Of a DNA stretch of 64,000 nt, positions 35,421 through 44,227 are shown one piece after another. Within the stretch, counting starts at the first letter, position 1. Each line of letters begins with the position of its first letter. Origin of the DNA: Lysinibacillus sp. OF-1 (lineage in GTDB: Bacteria > Bacillota > Bacilli > Bacillales_A > Planococcaceae); the NCBI RefSeq assembly GCF_028356935.1, contig NZ_CP102798.1, forward strand, positions 1,302,001 to 1,366,000. Direction: 5' to 3'. Made by a program: the position numbers and the translations under genes. Below the pieces are notes generated by a model. That model worked only from the letters and a program-made list of their open reading frames with translations. It had not been told where the DNA came from and made no database searches.

Positions 35421-36185
35421 ATGAATCGATTGCAAACTTTTAACTTTCATAATCAAAACGTTCGAATTGTTGAATTAAATAACGAGCCTTGGTTTGTAGC
35501 CGCGGATGTTTGTAGAGTATTAGCACTAACTAATCCTACTGTAGCAATTAACCGTTTAGAAAATGATGAACGGTCGAAGTTCAACTTAGGGCGTCAGGGT
35601 GAAACAAACATTGTCAATGAATCTGGACTTTATGAACTAATATTCGCAAGTCGTAAACCAACGGCAAGAGCATTTAAAAAATGGGTTAAATCAGAAGTTT
35701 TACCCTCAGTTAGAAAGGATGGTGGCTATATCACTACTATCGAAAACGATGATGATGCATCAATTATGGCTAAAGCTTTATTAATTGCCAGTAAAAAAAT
35801 CAAAAATAACGAGAAAAATATGGTTGAGCAGCGATTGTTGATTGATTCACAAAAAACAAAAGTGTTATTTGCAGATGCAATACAAGCTAGTGAAACAAGC
35901 ATTCTTATTGGAGAGTTCGCCAAAATCTTAAAGCAAAATGGTATAGATGTTGGACAAAAGCGTCTATTCAAATGGCTAAGAGAAAATGGCTATTTAATCA
36001 AGCGTAAAGGATCAGCTTACAATTCACCAACACAAAAATCAATGCAACTGGGTTTGTTCGAAATTAAAGAAACACCTATTCATCATAACAGTGGGGAAAT
36101 CAGTATTAGTAAAACATCTAAAATCACTAGTAAAGGACAGGCTTACTTTATTAATAAGTTTTTGGGCAAGGTAGTGACAATATGA
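35421..36185 (+). CDS. Phage antirepressor (BRO-N and KilAC domains)
   Basis: The 254-residue protein has an N-terminal BRO domain (LNNEPWFVAADVCRVLALTNPTVAINRLENDERSK, ...NESGLYELIFASRKPTARAFKKWV) and a C-terminal KilAC/ANT domain (IGEFAKILKQNGIDVGQKRLFKWLRENGYL). Such antirepressors bind phage repressors to trigger induction. RBS GGAGG. It overlaps the next small gene by 4 bases. Confidence 0.9.
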   Translation: MNRLQTFNFHNQNVRIVELNNEPWFVAADVCRVLALTNPTVAINRLENDERSKFNLGRQGETNIVNESGLYELIFASRKPTARAFKKWVKSEVLPSVRKDGGYITTIENDDDASIMAKALLIASKKIKNNEKNMVEQRLLIDSQKTKVLFADAIQASETSILIGEFAKILKQNGIDVGQKRLFKWLRENGYLIKRKGSAYNSPTQKSMQLGLFEIKETPIHHNSGEISISKTSKITSKGQAYFINKFLGKVVTI

Positions 36186-36358
36186 TTAGTACAATAGTGA
36201 ACGAATCGATGGTGATTCGAAATTTTTTCATCATGACTAAAGAAAGAATAGAAGGCAACTCAAATAACTTTACTAGAGTCACTCTTCATCCCAAAGTACG
36301 TTTTGTTGATTTAGCACAATTAAAAACAATTGTCCCCTTCGAACCTGATTTCAAATAA
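36182..36358 (+). CDS. Small phage protein (58 aa), unknown
   Basis: An ATG overlapping the antirepressor stop (ATGA) opens a 58-codon frame beginning MISTIVNESMVIRNFFIM and ending FEPDFK. The coupling and lack of other genes in the 250-base gap support translation. No family is recognised. Confidence 0.45.
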   Translation: MISTIVNESMVIRNFFIMTKERIEGNSNNFTRVTLHPKVRFVDLAQLKTIVPFEPDFK

Positions 36359-36434
36359 CTTTTTAAACGATCCACTAGTTAGACAACATCAGTGTCAACC
36401 ACATAGTAAAAAGAACACATTAGGGGGAGAGAAA

Positions 36435-37457
36435 ATGGCTAAATACAGACATGTACACACAACTTTTTGGGATGACGGCTTTGTATTAGATCTTACACCA
36501 GAGGAGAAATATTTCTATCTGTATTTGATGACAAACAATAATACAACACAATGTGGTATTTACGAATTACCTTACAGAGTAATAGAAATGCATACAGGTT
36601 ATAACCGTGAAACAGTACAGAAACTATTACAAAGGTTCTTTGAATACGGAAAAATTACTTACAACGAATTAACGAAAGAAATCATGCTAATTAACTGGGC
36701 AAAATACAACTTTATAAATTCGCCTAAAGTTAAAAAATGTATCGAAAAAGAGCTGTTTGCAGTAAAACATACCCCATTTGTTAAGAGCTATGTTACCTCA
36801 TTGGAACAGTTAGGATACAGTCTCGATACCGTATCAATACTATTAGAAGTACAGGATGAGCAGAAAGAACTTAATCCTAGTAATGACAATGGTTCGATAC
36901 CGTATCAATACCCTATCGATACACCTTCTAAAGTGTGTGGGGAAGAAAAACAAAAAGAAAAACAAAAAGAAAAACAAAAACAAACAGCAGATAGTGAAAT
37001 AGTCAGTCAGTCGACAGTCACTGAGGAACAATTAATTTTCTTAACTAAATTCTATGATGAAAACATTCAAAGAGCATCTAGTTATATTTGCGAGTGCATA
37101 GAACGCATGGCAAGTGAAAATAATCCAGCACTTGTTTATGAAGCCATGAAAATAACGGCACTACATCAACCAAACATACCAATGCAGTATACAGAACAAA
37201 TTTTAGCAAACTGGAGAAAGTCTTTTATTAAGAATGTTGAGCAATTAAAGGCCAAGGAAGAAAGGGAGAAAAAAAATAGACAGCAATCTAGCCGATATTC
37301 TTATCAAAAGTCTAACAGTCGTACAGAGATAGTGCCAGAGTGGTTCGCCAATCGTAATGATAAAGACGAGTCATCAATTCCATCTGCTGAGTCTAATAAC
37401 AACACGATAGATTTTGAAGCTGAAAGACAAAAGGTTTTAGAAATGCTTGGTAAATAG
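36435..37457 (+). CDS. Phage replisome organizer / DnaD-like protein
   Basis: The 340-residue protein starts with a replisome-organizer N-terminal winged helix (YRHVHTTFWDDGFVLDLTPEEKYFYLYLMTNNNT...GIYELPYRVIEMHTGYNRETVQKLL), a Lys/Gln linker (EKQKEKQKEKQKQ), and a DnaD-like C-terminal domain (FYDENIQRASSYICECIERM...). ATG 36435 follows AGGGGGA; the longer frame from 36330 runs through the small gene's 3' end and lacks RBS. It would load helicase in a phage; its retention in a headless element is odd. Confidence 0.85.
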   Translation: MAKYRHVHTTFWDDGFVLDLTPEEKYFYLYLMTNNNTTQCGIYELPYRVIEMHTGYNRETVQKLLQRFFEYGKITYNELTKEIMLINWAKYNFINSPKVKKCIEKELFAVKHTPFVKSYVTSLEQLGYSLDTVSILLEVQDEQKELNPSNDNGSIPYQYPIDTPSKVCGEEKQKEKQKEKQKQTADSEIVSQSTVTEEQLIFLTKFYDENIQRASSYICECIERMASENNPALVYEAMKITALHQPNIPMQYTEQILANWRKSFIKNVEQLKAKEEREKKNRQQSSRYSYQKSNSRTEIVPEWFANRNDKDESSIPSAESNNNTIDFEAERQKVLEMLGK

Positions 37458-37662
37458 GAGTGTATGAGCAATGACTAAAAATGAGATTGCATGATCGTAT
37501 GTTTTGGTGTTCAAGGATGAAAGAGCATTTAAAAAACAAAACGTATATTGAGGGTGTGCGTTTGACATTTATTTAGCACAATGTAAAAAACATTTGTTAT
37601 AACGGCCAGTGGTGGAATGCTAGAGCAGAGAGAATTGAAAAGATACATAGGAGGGCATAACT
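37458..37662. other. Short gap with broken coding traces
   Basis: MTKNEIA is stopped at once, and a 25-codon frame MFWCSRMKEHLKNKTYIEGV ends early. Both look like frayed ends of lost phage genes. A TTGACA at 37562 may be part of a promoter. Confidence 0.3.
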
Positions 37663-38082
37663 ATGATAAAAGAGAAAATACAACTAAATCGTTACCAACT
37701 AGATAAGGCAATTAAAAAGTACAATGACAATATGTGCAAGTACATGAGAATGAAGGATGAACTAGATTCATTAACAGCTGTAACATCTACAGCAAAGTAT
37801 GGCTTTGAGGCAGCAATGCCAAAAGCTATTGGAAGAACAAGCGACCCAGTGCATGCTCATGTTCAAATGAGAGCTTTACGCGAGGAGCGCATGAACAAGA
37901 TTAAAGATGAGCTACTATTAGTTCAAAATTTAGCTGACAAGGTAACTGGCGACCTTGAACAGGAAGTACTTTTCTGGTTACTAGAAGGCATGCCATTCCG
38001 CTGGATTGGTGCAAATCTTAATATGAGTCATACTAGCGTACAACGTGTGCGAGAAAGAGTTTTAGATATGATGCTGAAGTAA
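37663..38082 (+). CDS. Phage late regulator-like HTH protein
   Basis: The 139-residue protein has an N-terminal coiled coil and a C-terminal sigma-region-4/LuxR-type helix-turn-helix (LLEGMPFRWIGANLNMSHTSVQRVRERVLDMM). This is the layout of ArpU-like late activators found between early and structural phage genes. RBS GGAGGG. It is the last gene before a terminator and the structural operon, so it is a good candidate for switching on the tail genes. Confidence 0.7.
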   Translation: MIKEKIQLNRYQLDKAIKKYNDNMCKYMRMKDELDSLTAVTSTAKYGFEAAMPKAIGRTSDPVHAHVQMRALREERMNKIKDELLLVQNLADKVTGDLEQEVLFWLLEGMPFRWIGANLNMSHTSVQRVRERVLDMMLK

Positions 38083-38104
38083 CCAAAGGGTTACTTCTTT
38101 TTTG
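38077..38104 (+). terminator. Terminator of the control operon
   Basis: AAGTAACC (38077-38084) pairs with GGTTACTT (38089-38096), followed by CTTTTTTG. It overlaps the end of the late regulator gene. Confidence 0.85.
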
Positions 38105-38807
38105 TGAACCTTTAAATATTTTACTAGGGGTTTTATTGGGCTAACAGAAATGAAGAGCTATTATTTTGTTATATACTTTTTTCATTTAGACGACAATATA
38201 GTATCTACTATTTTATTCTAGTATTCATTTAAGAGTGATTGATAATATTTCATTTTACTTGCCAAATGTTCCAAGTGTGACAGATGTTCCAAACGTTCCA
38301 AACATATCATTTTAAGTAATAGATAATGTAAACTTGGAAGTAGGACGACGGGTTAAGGATTTCACCTTTTGGAATTTATAAAACAATAAATGACCAAGGC
38401 GACAGACCGTCGACCAATCAATGTCCCATAAACTTGTTTGAGGCATAAAAAGGAGTGGTTTTCAGTTGAAAAATTTGTAGGATAGAACTAAATGGGCAAG
38501 AGTAGCAGCTATAGCAATCCCATCACTCCAAGAAGCACAAAACGTATTCCAAGCAACCATTTGAAAAGGAGGCTATGTGGAATGGCTAACGTTCAAGTAA
38601 AAGTTAAAACGACGCTTTCCTATTCGGTATAAGGAAGGGCGTTTTTTAGTTGGAGATGAATAAAGGATTGACGGTTCAATGTTAGAACGATTTGATGAGC
38701 TGAAAAAACTACTTAATGAACTACCAAAACGTTTGAAAGTGAGTGATTCGATGTATTTAATTCTATATTCATATGTTTACTAACTAACTTGTTGAAGGAG
38801 GCTTTTG
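38105..38807. other. Non-coding stretch before the tail genes, with repeats, terminator and gene traces
   Basis: This 700-base gap lies where PBSX-like phages carry terminase, portal and capsid genes. It has three direct GTTCCAA repeats (38268, 38286, 38295), a terminator-like hairpin at 38608-38647 (CGCTTTCCT with AGGAAGGGCG, then TTTTTT), a fragment reading WARVAAIAIPSLQEAQNVFQ near 38,490-38,570, and a 34-codon frame at 38,680 (MLERFDELKKLLNELPKRLK). The latter two look like remnants. Confidence 0.5.
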
Positions 38808-39266
38808 ATGGAAATTTATGATATTCAAAACGCTTTATCTAGTAAGCTCCACGAAGCTTTCGGAGCGGAATATAAAAAATATATTGATGAATTACCGCAG
38901 GAGTTTAATACGCCTGCTTTTTTAATTCAATTTTTGAGCTTAGAGCATATCCGACAAATAGGTGGTCGATGGAAAGTAACAGCACATTTTAACGTGAAGT
39001 ATTTCCCTAAAAATGGCATACCTGAGGCGTCTAATATGACTTTAAAGGTTCAACAAGCAATCAAAGAAATAACATTGTTAAATGGTTCACTACTGCTTGG
39101 TACCGGAGCAACTAGCGAAGTTATTGAAGGCATTAGTAATAATTTTATTCATTTTAATTTCTTCTTACAAGAAATTGAAGAGAAAGCTTTTATGGGGTCA
39201 TTAGATCATAATATTAACAAAGAAGAGGTGGTTTCAGTTGGCGAAAGCAATTCAGAAGAAGGTTGA
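38808..39266 (+). CDS. Phage tail completion protein (XkdJ-like, DUF6838)
   Basis: The 152-residue protein precedes the sheath gene, as XkdJ does in PBSX. The sequence (IYDIQNALSSKLHEAFGAEYKKYIDELPQEFNTPAFLIQFLS) fits the tail terminator/completion family that caps the tube. In an element without a head it would still close the tail end. ATG 38808 has GGAGG upstream. Confidence 0.7.
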   Translation: MEIYDIQNALSSKLHEAFGAEYKKYIDELPQEFNTPAFLIQFLSLEHIRQIGGRWKVTAHFNVKYFPKNGIPEASNMTLKVQQAIKEITLLNGSLLLGTGATSEVIEGISNNFIHFNFFLQEIEEKAFMGSLDHNINKEEVVSVGESNSEEG

Positions 39267-39459
39267 GTCGATGGAAAGCAAAAACGTTGAAAAGGTAATT
39301 AGTTCGAATTTACCGAAATTTACAAAAGAGCAACTTTCAAAAAGTCAAAAATATAAAGATCGCCGTGATGCACTCAATGCATTGTTAGAAAAAGAAAAAA
39401 CTTATTCATTCGCTCAAGTGGATGAAATACTGAAGAAATTCGATAAGGGAGGTAATTAA
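39238..39459 (+). CDS. Small phage protein before sheath (73 aa)
   Basis: A TTG start with GAGGTGG upstream opens a 73-codon, highly charged, helical protein (AKAIQKKVESMESKNVEKVI...KDRRDALNALLEKEKTYSFAQVDEIL). It overlaps the XkdJ-like gene by 29 bases and lies 1 base before the sheath gene. Small proteins with this position exist in PBSX-like tails; the role is unknown. Confidence 0.7.
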   Translation: MAKAIQKKVESMESKNVEKVISSNLPKFTKEQLSKSQKYKDRRDALNALLEKEKTYSFAQVDEILKKFDKGGN

Positions 39460-39460
39460 T

Positions 39461-40783
39461 ATGGCGTTAGGTGGAGGAGTATTTTTATCACAAAACAAAG
39501 TATTACCAGGGAAATATCACAATTTTATTAGCGCTACTCGTGCATTTGTAAATCTAAGCAATCGCGGTTACGTTGGTTTGCCAATTGCACTTGACTGGGG
39601 CGTAGATGGCGAAGTATTTGCTGTAACACAAGAGGATTTACGAAAGAATTCTCGCAAAATTTTTGGTTATGAATATATGGACTCAAAAATGAAAGGTATC
39701 CGTGATGTATTTAAAAATGCTATCACGGTTTATTTTTACAAACTTGCTGTGGATGCAGAAGCGGCTACAAATGATTTTGCAACAGCTAAGTACAAAGGTG
39801 CACGAGGGAATGATATTACGATTGTCATTCAGGCAAATGTCGATGAGCCATCGAAATTCGATGTTAAAACATTGCTAGCTAATGTGTTAGTAGACGAACA
39901 AATGGCGGTAGCTACTGCTACAGAACTAATCGCTAATGATTTTGTTGTGTTTAAAACGAATGCAACTTTAGCTGTTACAGCTGGTACCGCATTAGCTGGA
40001 GGTTCCAATGGCTTAGCTATTACTGGTGGGGCACATCAAGAGGCACTAGATGCTTTAGAAGCATATGGTTTCAATACTCTTGGCTGCTTGTCTTCAGAAA
40101 GTTCAATTAAATCGTTATATATTGAGTATACAAAGCGTATTCGTGACCAAATCGGTGGTAAATTCCAACTTGTAGGTCATAAACTTGGCAGTACTAACCA
40201 TGAAGGGATTATTGACGTACAAAACGATACTAATGGACCAGAAGAAGAAGTGTTTGGTGCAGTATATTGGGTATCTGGTGCTCAGGCTGGAGTAGCTGTC
40301 AATAAGTCAAATACTAATAAAAAATACGAAGGTGAATTTACAGTTGATATGTCTGAAACAAAGACACAGTCACAACTCACAACGTTATTAAAGGCTGGCA
40401 AATATTTATTACATCGTGTTGGGGATGAAATTCGTGTACTTGAAGATGTGAATACCTTTACATCGTTTTCAGATGAGAAAAACGAGGACTTCAGTTTGAA
40501 TCAAGTCATTCGTGTGCTTGATCAGCTTGCAATTGATACAGCTCAATTGTTTAACACTCATTATTTAGGTCAGGTGCCAAATGATCAAGATGGTCGAATT
40601 TCTTTATGGAATGACATTGGTAGTCTTCGAATGGAAATGCAACGTATTAGAGCTATTCAAAATTACAACAAAGATGAACTAACCGTGGCACAAGGTAATT
40701 CAAAGAAAGCTGTTGTCGTAAATGAAGTCGTGATTCCTACGGTTGCGATGTCACAACTTTACATCACGACAACAGTAGCATAA
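39461..40783 (+). CDS. xkdK: Phage contractile tail sheath protein (XkdK-like)
   Basis: The 440-residue protein is a full tail sheath subunit. AKYKGARGNDITIVIQANVDEPSKFDV is the sheath core strand region, and the C-terminus has TTLLKAGKYLLHRVGDEIRVLEDVNTFTSF...NQVIRVLDQLAIDTAQLFNTHYLGQVPNDQDGR, the conserved sheath domain. Its presence shows a contractile (myovirus or R-type) tail. RBS GGGAGG. Confidence 0.93.
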   Translation: MALGGGVFLSQNKVLPGKYHNFISATRAFVNLSNRGYVGLPIALDWGVDGEVFAVTQEDLRKNSRKIFGYEYMDSKMKGIRDVFKNAITVYFYKLAVDAEAATNDFATAKYKGARGNDITIVIQANVDEPSKFDVKTLLANVLVDEQMAVATATELIANDFVVFKTNATLAVTAGTALAGGSNGLAITGGAHQEALDALEAYGFNTLGCLSSESSIKSLYIEYTKRIRDQIGGKFQLVGHKLGSTNHEGIIDVQNDTNGPEEEVFGAVYWVSGAQAGVAVNKSNTNKKYEGEFTVDMSETKTQSQLTTLLKAGKYLLHRVGDEIRVLEDVNTFTSFSDEKNEDFSLNQVIRVLDQLAIDTAQLFNTHYLGQVPNDQDGRISLWNDIGSLRMEMQRIRAIQNYNKDELTVAQGNSKKAVVVNEVVIPTVAMSQLYITTTVA

Positions 40784-40798
40784 GGGGAGGGCAAACAG

Positions 40799-41314
40799 AT
40801 GAAATCAAACAAAACATTAATTCCAATGAATCTACAGTATTTTGCGGATGCTACTATGCATGCTCGCAATGCCATTCATGGCGCTCAAGGCCGAGCATAC
40901 GTGACGGTTGAAGGCAGTCGTTACTTATTTGCTCAATTAATTAATTTAGAAGCCCGTATGGATAAAACTAAAACGCAAGTTCCTATTATGGGGCGTGTAG
41001 CTAAGGGTAACAAAGCTACTGGCGCGGAGTATACAGGCAGCGCTACATTCCACTTTAATACTTCAATATTCCGTAAGTTATTAAAGCGTTACAAAGACAC
41101 TGGGGAGGATATTTATTTTGATATCCAAGTGACTAACGAAGATGGCTCAGCGTCGGTAGGCCGTCAAACAACCATTCTAATTGATTGTAATATGGATGGA
41201 GGGATCATCGCTGCATTAGATGCAGATGCGGAGTACTTAGAAGACTCTATAGATTTCACTTTCGAGGATTGGGATATGCCAGAAGAATTTACAACTTTAC
41301 AAGAAATGCTATAA
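40799..41314 (+). CDS. xkdM: Phage tail tube protein (XkdM-like)
   Basis: The 171-residue protein follows the sheath gene by 15 bases and has the tail-tube family features ARNAIHGAQGRAYVTVEGSRYLFAQLINLEARMDKTK and FHFNTSIFRKLLKRYKDTGEDIYFDIQVTNEDGS. It forms the rigid inner tube. RBS GGGGAGGG. Confidence 0.92.
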   Translation: MKSNKTLIPMNLQYFADATMHARNAIHGAQGRAYVTVEGSRYLFAQLINLEARMDKTKTQVPIMGRVAKGNKATGAEYTGSATFHFNTSIFRKLLKRYKDTGEDIYFDIQVTNEDGSASVGRQTTILIDCNMDGGIIAALDADAEYLEDSIDFTFEDWDMPEEFTTLQEML

Positions 41315-41376
41315 GACGAGAGCTCATTATATATGGGCTCTTTTAAATATAAATAAAAAGGATATGGTGATTAATT

Positions 41377-41811
41377 ATGTCAAACTTAACTGCATTTTTT
41401 GCACACAATAAAAAGCAAAATGAAAACATTAAGCATGCTATTTCAAAGAAATTCGTGGATGAACATGGCGATCCAATTGAATGGGAGTTCGCGCCAATTT
41501 CGCCAGAACGGGACGAGGAATTAAAATCTGAATCTACTAAGCGTTCTATGATCATGCAAGGAAAGCGTAAGGGGCAGTATAATACTGATTTTGATCATTT
41601 TAAATACCAACGTTTATTAACTGTAGAATCAATTGTATATCCTAATTTAAACGATAAAGAGCTACAGGATTCTTATGGTGTAATGGGGGCAGATGCTTTA
41701 CTTGGAAAGATGCTGACAATCGGTGAGATTGCAGATGCCTCAGCGGTAGCACAGGAAGTCAATGGGTATCAAGCTGAGCTAGAGGATATGGTTGAAGAAA
41801 TAAAAAACTAA
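41377..41811 (+). CDS. xkdN: Phage tail assembly chaperone (XkdN-like), short form
   Basis: The 144-residue chaperone (EFAPISPERDEELKSESTKR..., DALLGKMLTIGEIADASAVAQEVNGYQ) assists tape-measure folding and tube assembly. Its final codons ATA AAA AAC TAA contain A AAA AAC, the strongest -1 slippery heptamer, in the correct phase. Slippage would extend it into the frame ending at 42005, giving a longer form of about 209 residues. Confidence 0.9.
   Translation: MSNLTAFFAHNKKQNENIKHAISKKFVDEHGDPIEWEFAPISPERDEELKSESTKRSMIMQGKRKGQYNTDFDHFKYQRLLTVESIVYPNLNDKELQDSYGVMGADALLGKMLTIGEIADASAVAQEVNGYQAELEDMVEEIKN
41802..41808 (+). promoter_or_regulatory. -1 ribosomal frameshift site (A AAA AAC)
   Basis: A-AAA-AAC overlaps the last two sense codons (AAA, AAC) of the chaperone gene and lies right before its TAA. 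The -1 frame then reads LIDDGDGEANIMHWW and continues for 65 codons. Tail chaperones of many phages use this mechanism. Confidence 0.85.
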
Positions 41812-42005
41812 TAGACGACGGTGATGGTGAGGCTAATATAATGCACTGGTGGGTGCACAAAATGCGTCGCCTTCCGTCTGAATATGTGTCACTATCCTTG
41901 GCAGATAAAGCTTGTATTATAGCGTCTCTAAGGATCAAAATCGAAGAAGATAAGAAGCAAGAACGAGAGGCAAAACGAGGGTCTAGAAAAGGTAGAAAGC
42001 GTTAG
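41808..42005 (+). CDS. Frameshift extension of the tail assembly chaperone
   Basis: In the -1 frame, 65 codons follow the slip site. The key segment HWWVHKMRRLPSEYVSLSLADKACIIASLRIKIEEDKKQ matches the second-frame domain of tail chaperones (pattern H..LHKL..LPSE...L...EKA.I.ASI..RIE). It has no good RBS of its own (ATG 41841 is internal), so it is made as a fusion with the upstream 144 residues. Confidence 0.8.
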   Translation, partial: LIDDGDGEANIMHWWVHKMRRLPSEYVSLSLADKACIIASLRIKIEEDKKQEREAKRGSRKGRKR

Positions 42006-42304
42006 GAAGTAGCTTGTTAACCTAAATGGCTATCGTTAAGCTAGCTGTTTTATATGTTTCTTTAAAAGATATGATATAAAAAAGGGACATTTATTTATTT
42101 GAATTCTGTCTGTTTTCAATTAAAAGGGTGGAAAGTTACTTTGGAGTCTTGTGAATTTAACCATGCAGGATAATGTAGTTGGAAACAACAGAAAATATAT
42201 AAATTTACTAAGAAATAGAGAAAGTTAAAGTACAAATTATTAAACAATAGCCATAAAAAGCATCCTTTGAGTAGGATGCTTTTTTAATAAAGAGGTGAGA
42301 GTTC
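42006..42304 (+). other. 300-base gap with terminator inside the tail operon
   Basis: No gene is visible. A strong terminator-like hairpin (AAAAAGCATCCT 42255-42266 with AGGATGCTTTTTT 42273-42285) lies 20 bases before the tape-measure start. All other tail genes overlap or nearly touch. The rest is A/T-rich with a weak 21-codon frame at 42,163. Confidence 0.75.
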
Positions 42305-44227
42305 ATGGCTACAATCCGTACGGCAATTCAAATTGAAGATCGTTTAAGTAAACCAATTAAAGTCATGCATAAAATGGTTTCCAGGATGGTCAATCAGTTG
42401 GAAGCTATGCATGCTGCTTCTAGGCAAATGATAGATACCTCTAGTGTTCAACTAGCTCAGAAAGAATTAGCTAGAGCTGCTGAGCAATTTAATAGAGTTG
42501 AAAAGGAAATTCGTAATGCTGATCATGCTCAACAAAGTTTTAGCAACAACATTAGGGATGGTACTACAGCAGTTGGTGGATTATTAACTAAAATCAAGGA
42601 GATAGCAGGGAAATATTTAGATTTTCAAGTAGTTGGGAGAGTACTCTTGTCCAATGAACATAACACCACATCTGGGTTAAATGTAATCAACAATGGTTTA
42701 CAAACAACCGAGCAACCTTTAACACAAGCAATGGGAAGTGGAAACCTTCAAGGCCAGGATTTAAATAACGTATTTCAGTCTACGTCAAATGGTGTCCAAA
42801 ATACTACGAATTACCTTAATGCTTTCATTGAGAAATTACGAGAAATAGCAAGTAGTGGTGAAATTTCTATGGCCAAGATAAGGAATGCTGTACTTGGTTT
42901 GGCTTTTGAGGGAATATTTGATGGGATTGTAAAAAGCGATCTTTTTAAGGAGCTCGTGCAAAATGCAGCTATTGCTATGGAGAAATTATCTTCAATTGCC
43001 TCGAGTACATTGAATTTTTTTATACCCGATGGAAGTTTAAAGGATAGTTGGTCGTTTATAGTTCCTATAATAAGTACTGTTGCAGCGGCAATGTTGGTAT
43101 ACGAGTCCGCTTTACTACTAGTAAAAGCAGCCGAAATAGCGAGTACGATTTGGACTGGTTTAAGAACGCTTGCAATTGGACTATTAACAGCAACTACATG
43201 GACGAGTGTGTCTGCAACATCAGCCGCAACGGCCGCAGCATGGGGCTTAAATGCAGCGATAGCAGCCAATCCAATATTTATTTTAGTAATAGCCATTGTA
43301 ATTCTTATTGGTCTTTTCTATTTAGCGGTAGCCGCTTTCAATTATTTTGCTGGGACCTCGGTTAGTGCTACAGGAATAATAGCTGGGGCTTTCATGGTGT
43401 TAGGATCATGGATTTATAATAGAGTAGCCTATATGTGGAATTTGTGGGCCTCTTTTGTGGAATTCTTTGTAAATGTATGGAAAAATCCGATGTATTCGGT
43501 CAAGAAATTATTTTATAATCTAGCAACCAATATGTTAGATTTAATTATTTCAATGATTAGTGGATGGGATGGATTTGCTACAAGCTTTGTTAATGCTATT
43601 GTTGACGCAGTTAACTTTGCGATACGAGCTTGGAATTGGTTTGTGAAGCTATTACCAGAGAATATTTCATCTTCTGTAGGTTTAAAAGTGGGCACAGAGT
43701 ATAGTCACCGAGAGTCCATTACAAGTGATCTAAAAGGTCTTAGAGGAGTTTTGGATAACTGGATTGGCGAAGCTCCTGATGATTATTGGGAAGCGCCGAA
43801 AATGGAATTTAAGGATCTTGGTAAGTCTTGGGATAAAGGCTACAATTGGGGAGCCAATCTATTTAAATCGGGTGAAGAAAAAAACGACAGTAATAAAGAA
43901 GATAAGATGAAAAATGACATTAATAATGCGCTAGCGTTAGGTGACAAACTCGATAAAGGTAATGAGCTAGGTAAGAAAACAGCAGACAATACCGAAAAAG
44001 CAACTGAGGGTATTAAAATAATGAATGAGGATTTAAAGTATCTCCGTGATATAGCTGAACGTGAAGCGATTAATCGTTATACAACGGCAGAAATCAAAGT
44101 AGATATGAAAAATGAAAACCGTATCAACAGTGAATTAGATATTGATGGCATTATTGATAGATTTGGTCAACGTGTTGAAGAAGTTTCAGGAATGCTAGCG
44201 GAAGGGGGTTCAATCGAAGATGTATAA
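42305..44227 (+). CDS. Phage tail tape measure protein (XkdO-like, short)
   Basis: The 640-residue protein begins with a helical, Gln/Ala-rich region (EDRLSKPIKVMHKMVSRMVNQLEAMHAASRQM) and has a central block of hydrophobic segments (about residues 250-370) and a C-terminal MTAEIKVDMKNENRINSELDIDGIIDRF stretch. This and its place between chaperone and LysM protein identify the tape measure that sets tail length. It is about half the length of PBSX XkdO. RBS AGAGGTGAGAG. Confidence 0.85.
   Translation: MATIRTAIQIEDRLSKPIKVMHKMVSRMVNQLEAMHAASRQMIDTSSVQLAQKELARAAEQFNRVEKEIRNADHAQQSFSNNIRDGTTAVGGLLTKIKEIAGKYLDFQVVGRVLLSNEHNTTSGLNVINNGLQTTEQPLTQAMGSGNLQGQDLNNVFQSTSNGVQNTTNYLNAFIEKLREIASSGEISMAKIRNAVLGLAFEGIFDGIVKSDLFKELVQNAAIAMEKLSSIASSTLNFFIPDGSLKDSWSFIVPIISTVAAAMLVYESALLLVKAAEIASTIWTGLRTLAIGLLTATTWTSVSATSAATAAAWGLNAAIAANPIFILVIAIVILIGLFYLAVAAFNYFAGTSVSATGIIAGAFMVLGSWIYNRVAYMWNLWASFVEFFVNVWKNPMYSVKKLFYNLATNMLDLIISMISGWDGFATSFVNAIVDAVNFAIRAWNWFVKLLPENISSSVGLKVGTEYSHRESITSDLKGLRGVLDNWIGEAPDDYWEAPKMEFKDLGKSWDKGYNWGANLFKSGEEKNDSNKEDKMKNDINNALALGDKLDKGNELGKKTADNTEKATEGIKIMNEDLKYLRDIAEREAINRYTTAEIKVDMKNENRINSELDIDGIIDRFGQRVEEVSGMLAEGGSIEDV

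Noticed and set aside
42811-43296. 161-codon open frame antisense to the tape measure
   Set aside because: Ala-rich shadow of the membrane part of the tape-measure gene; no RBS.
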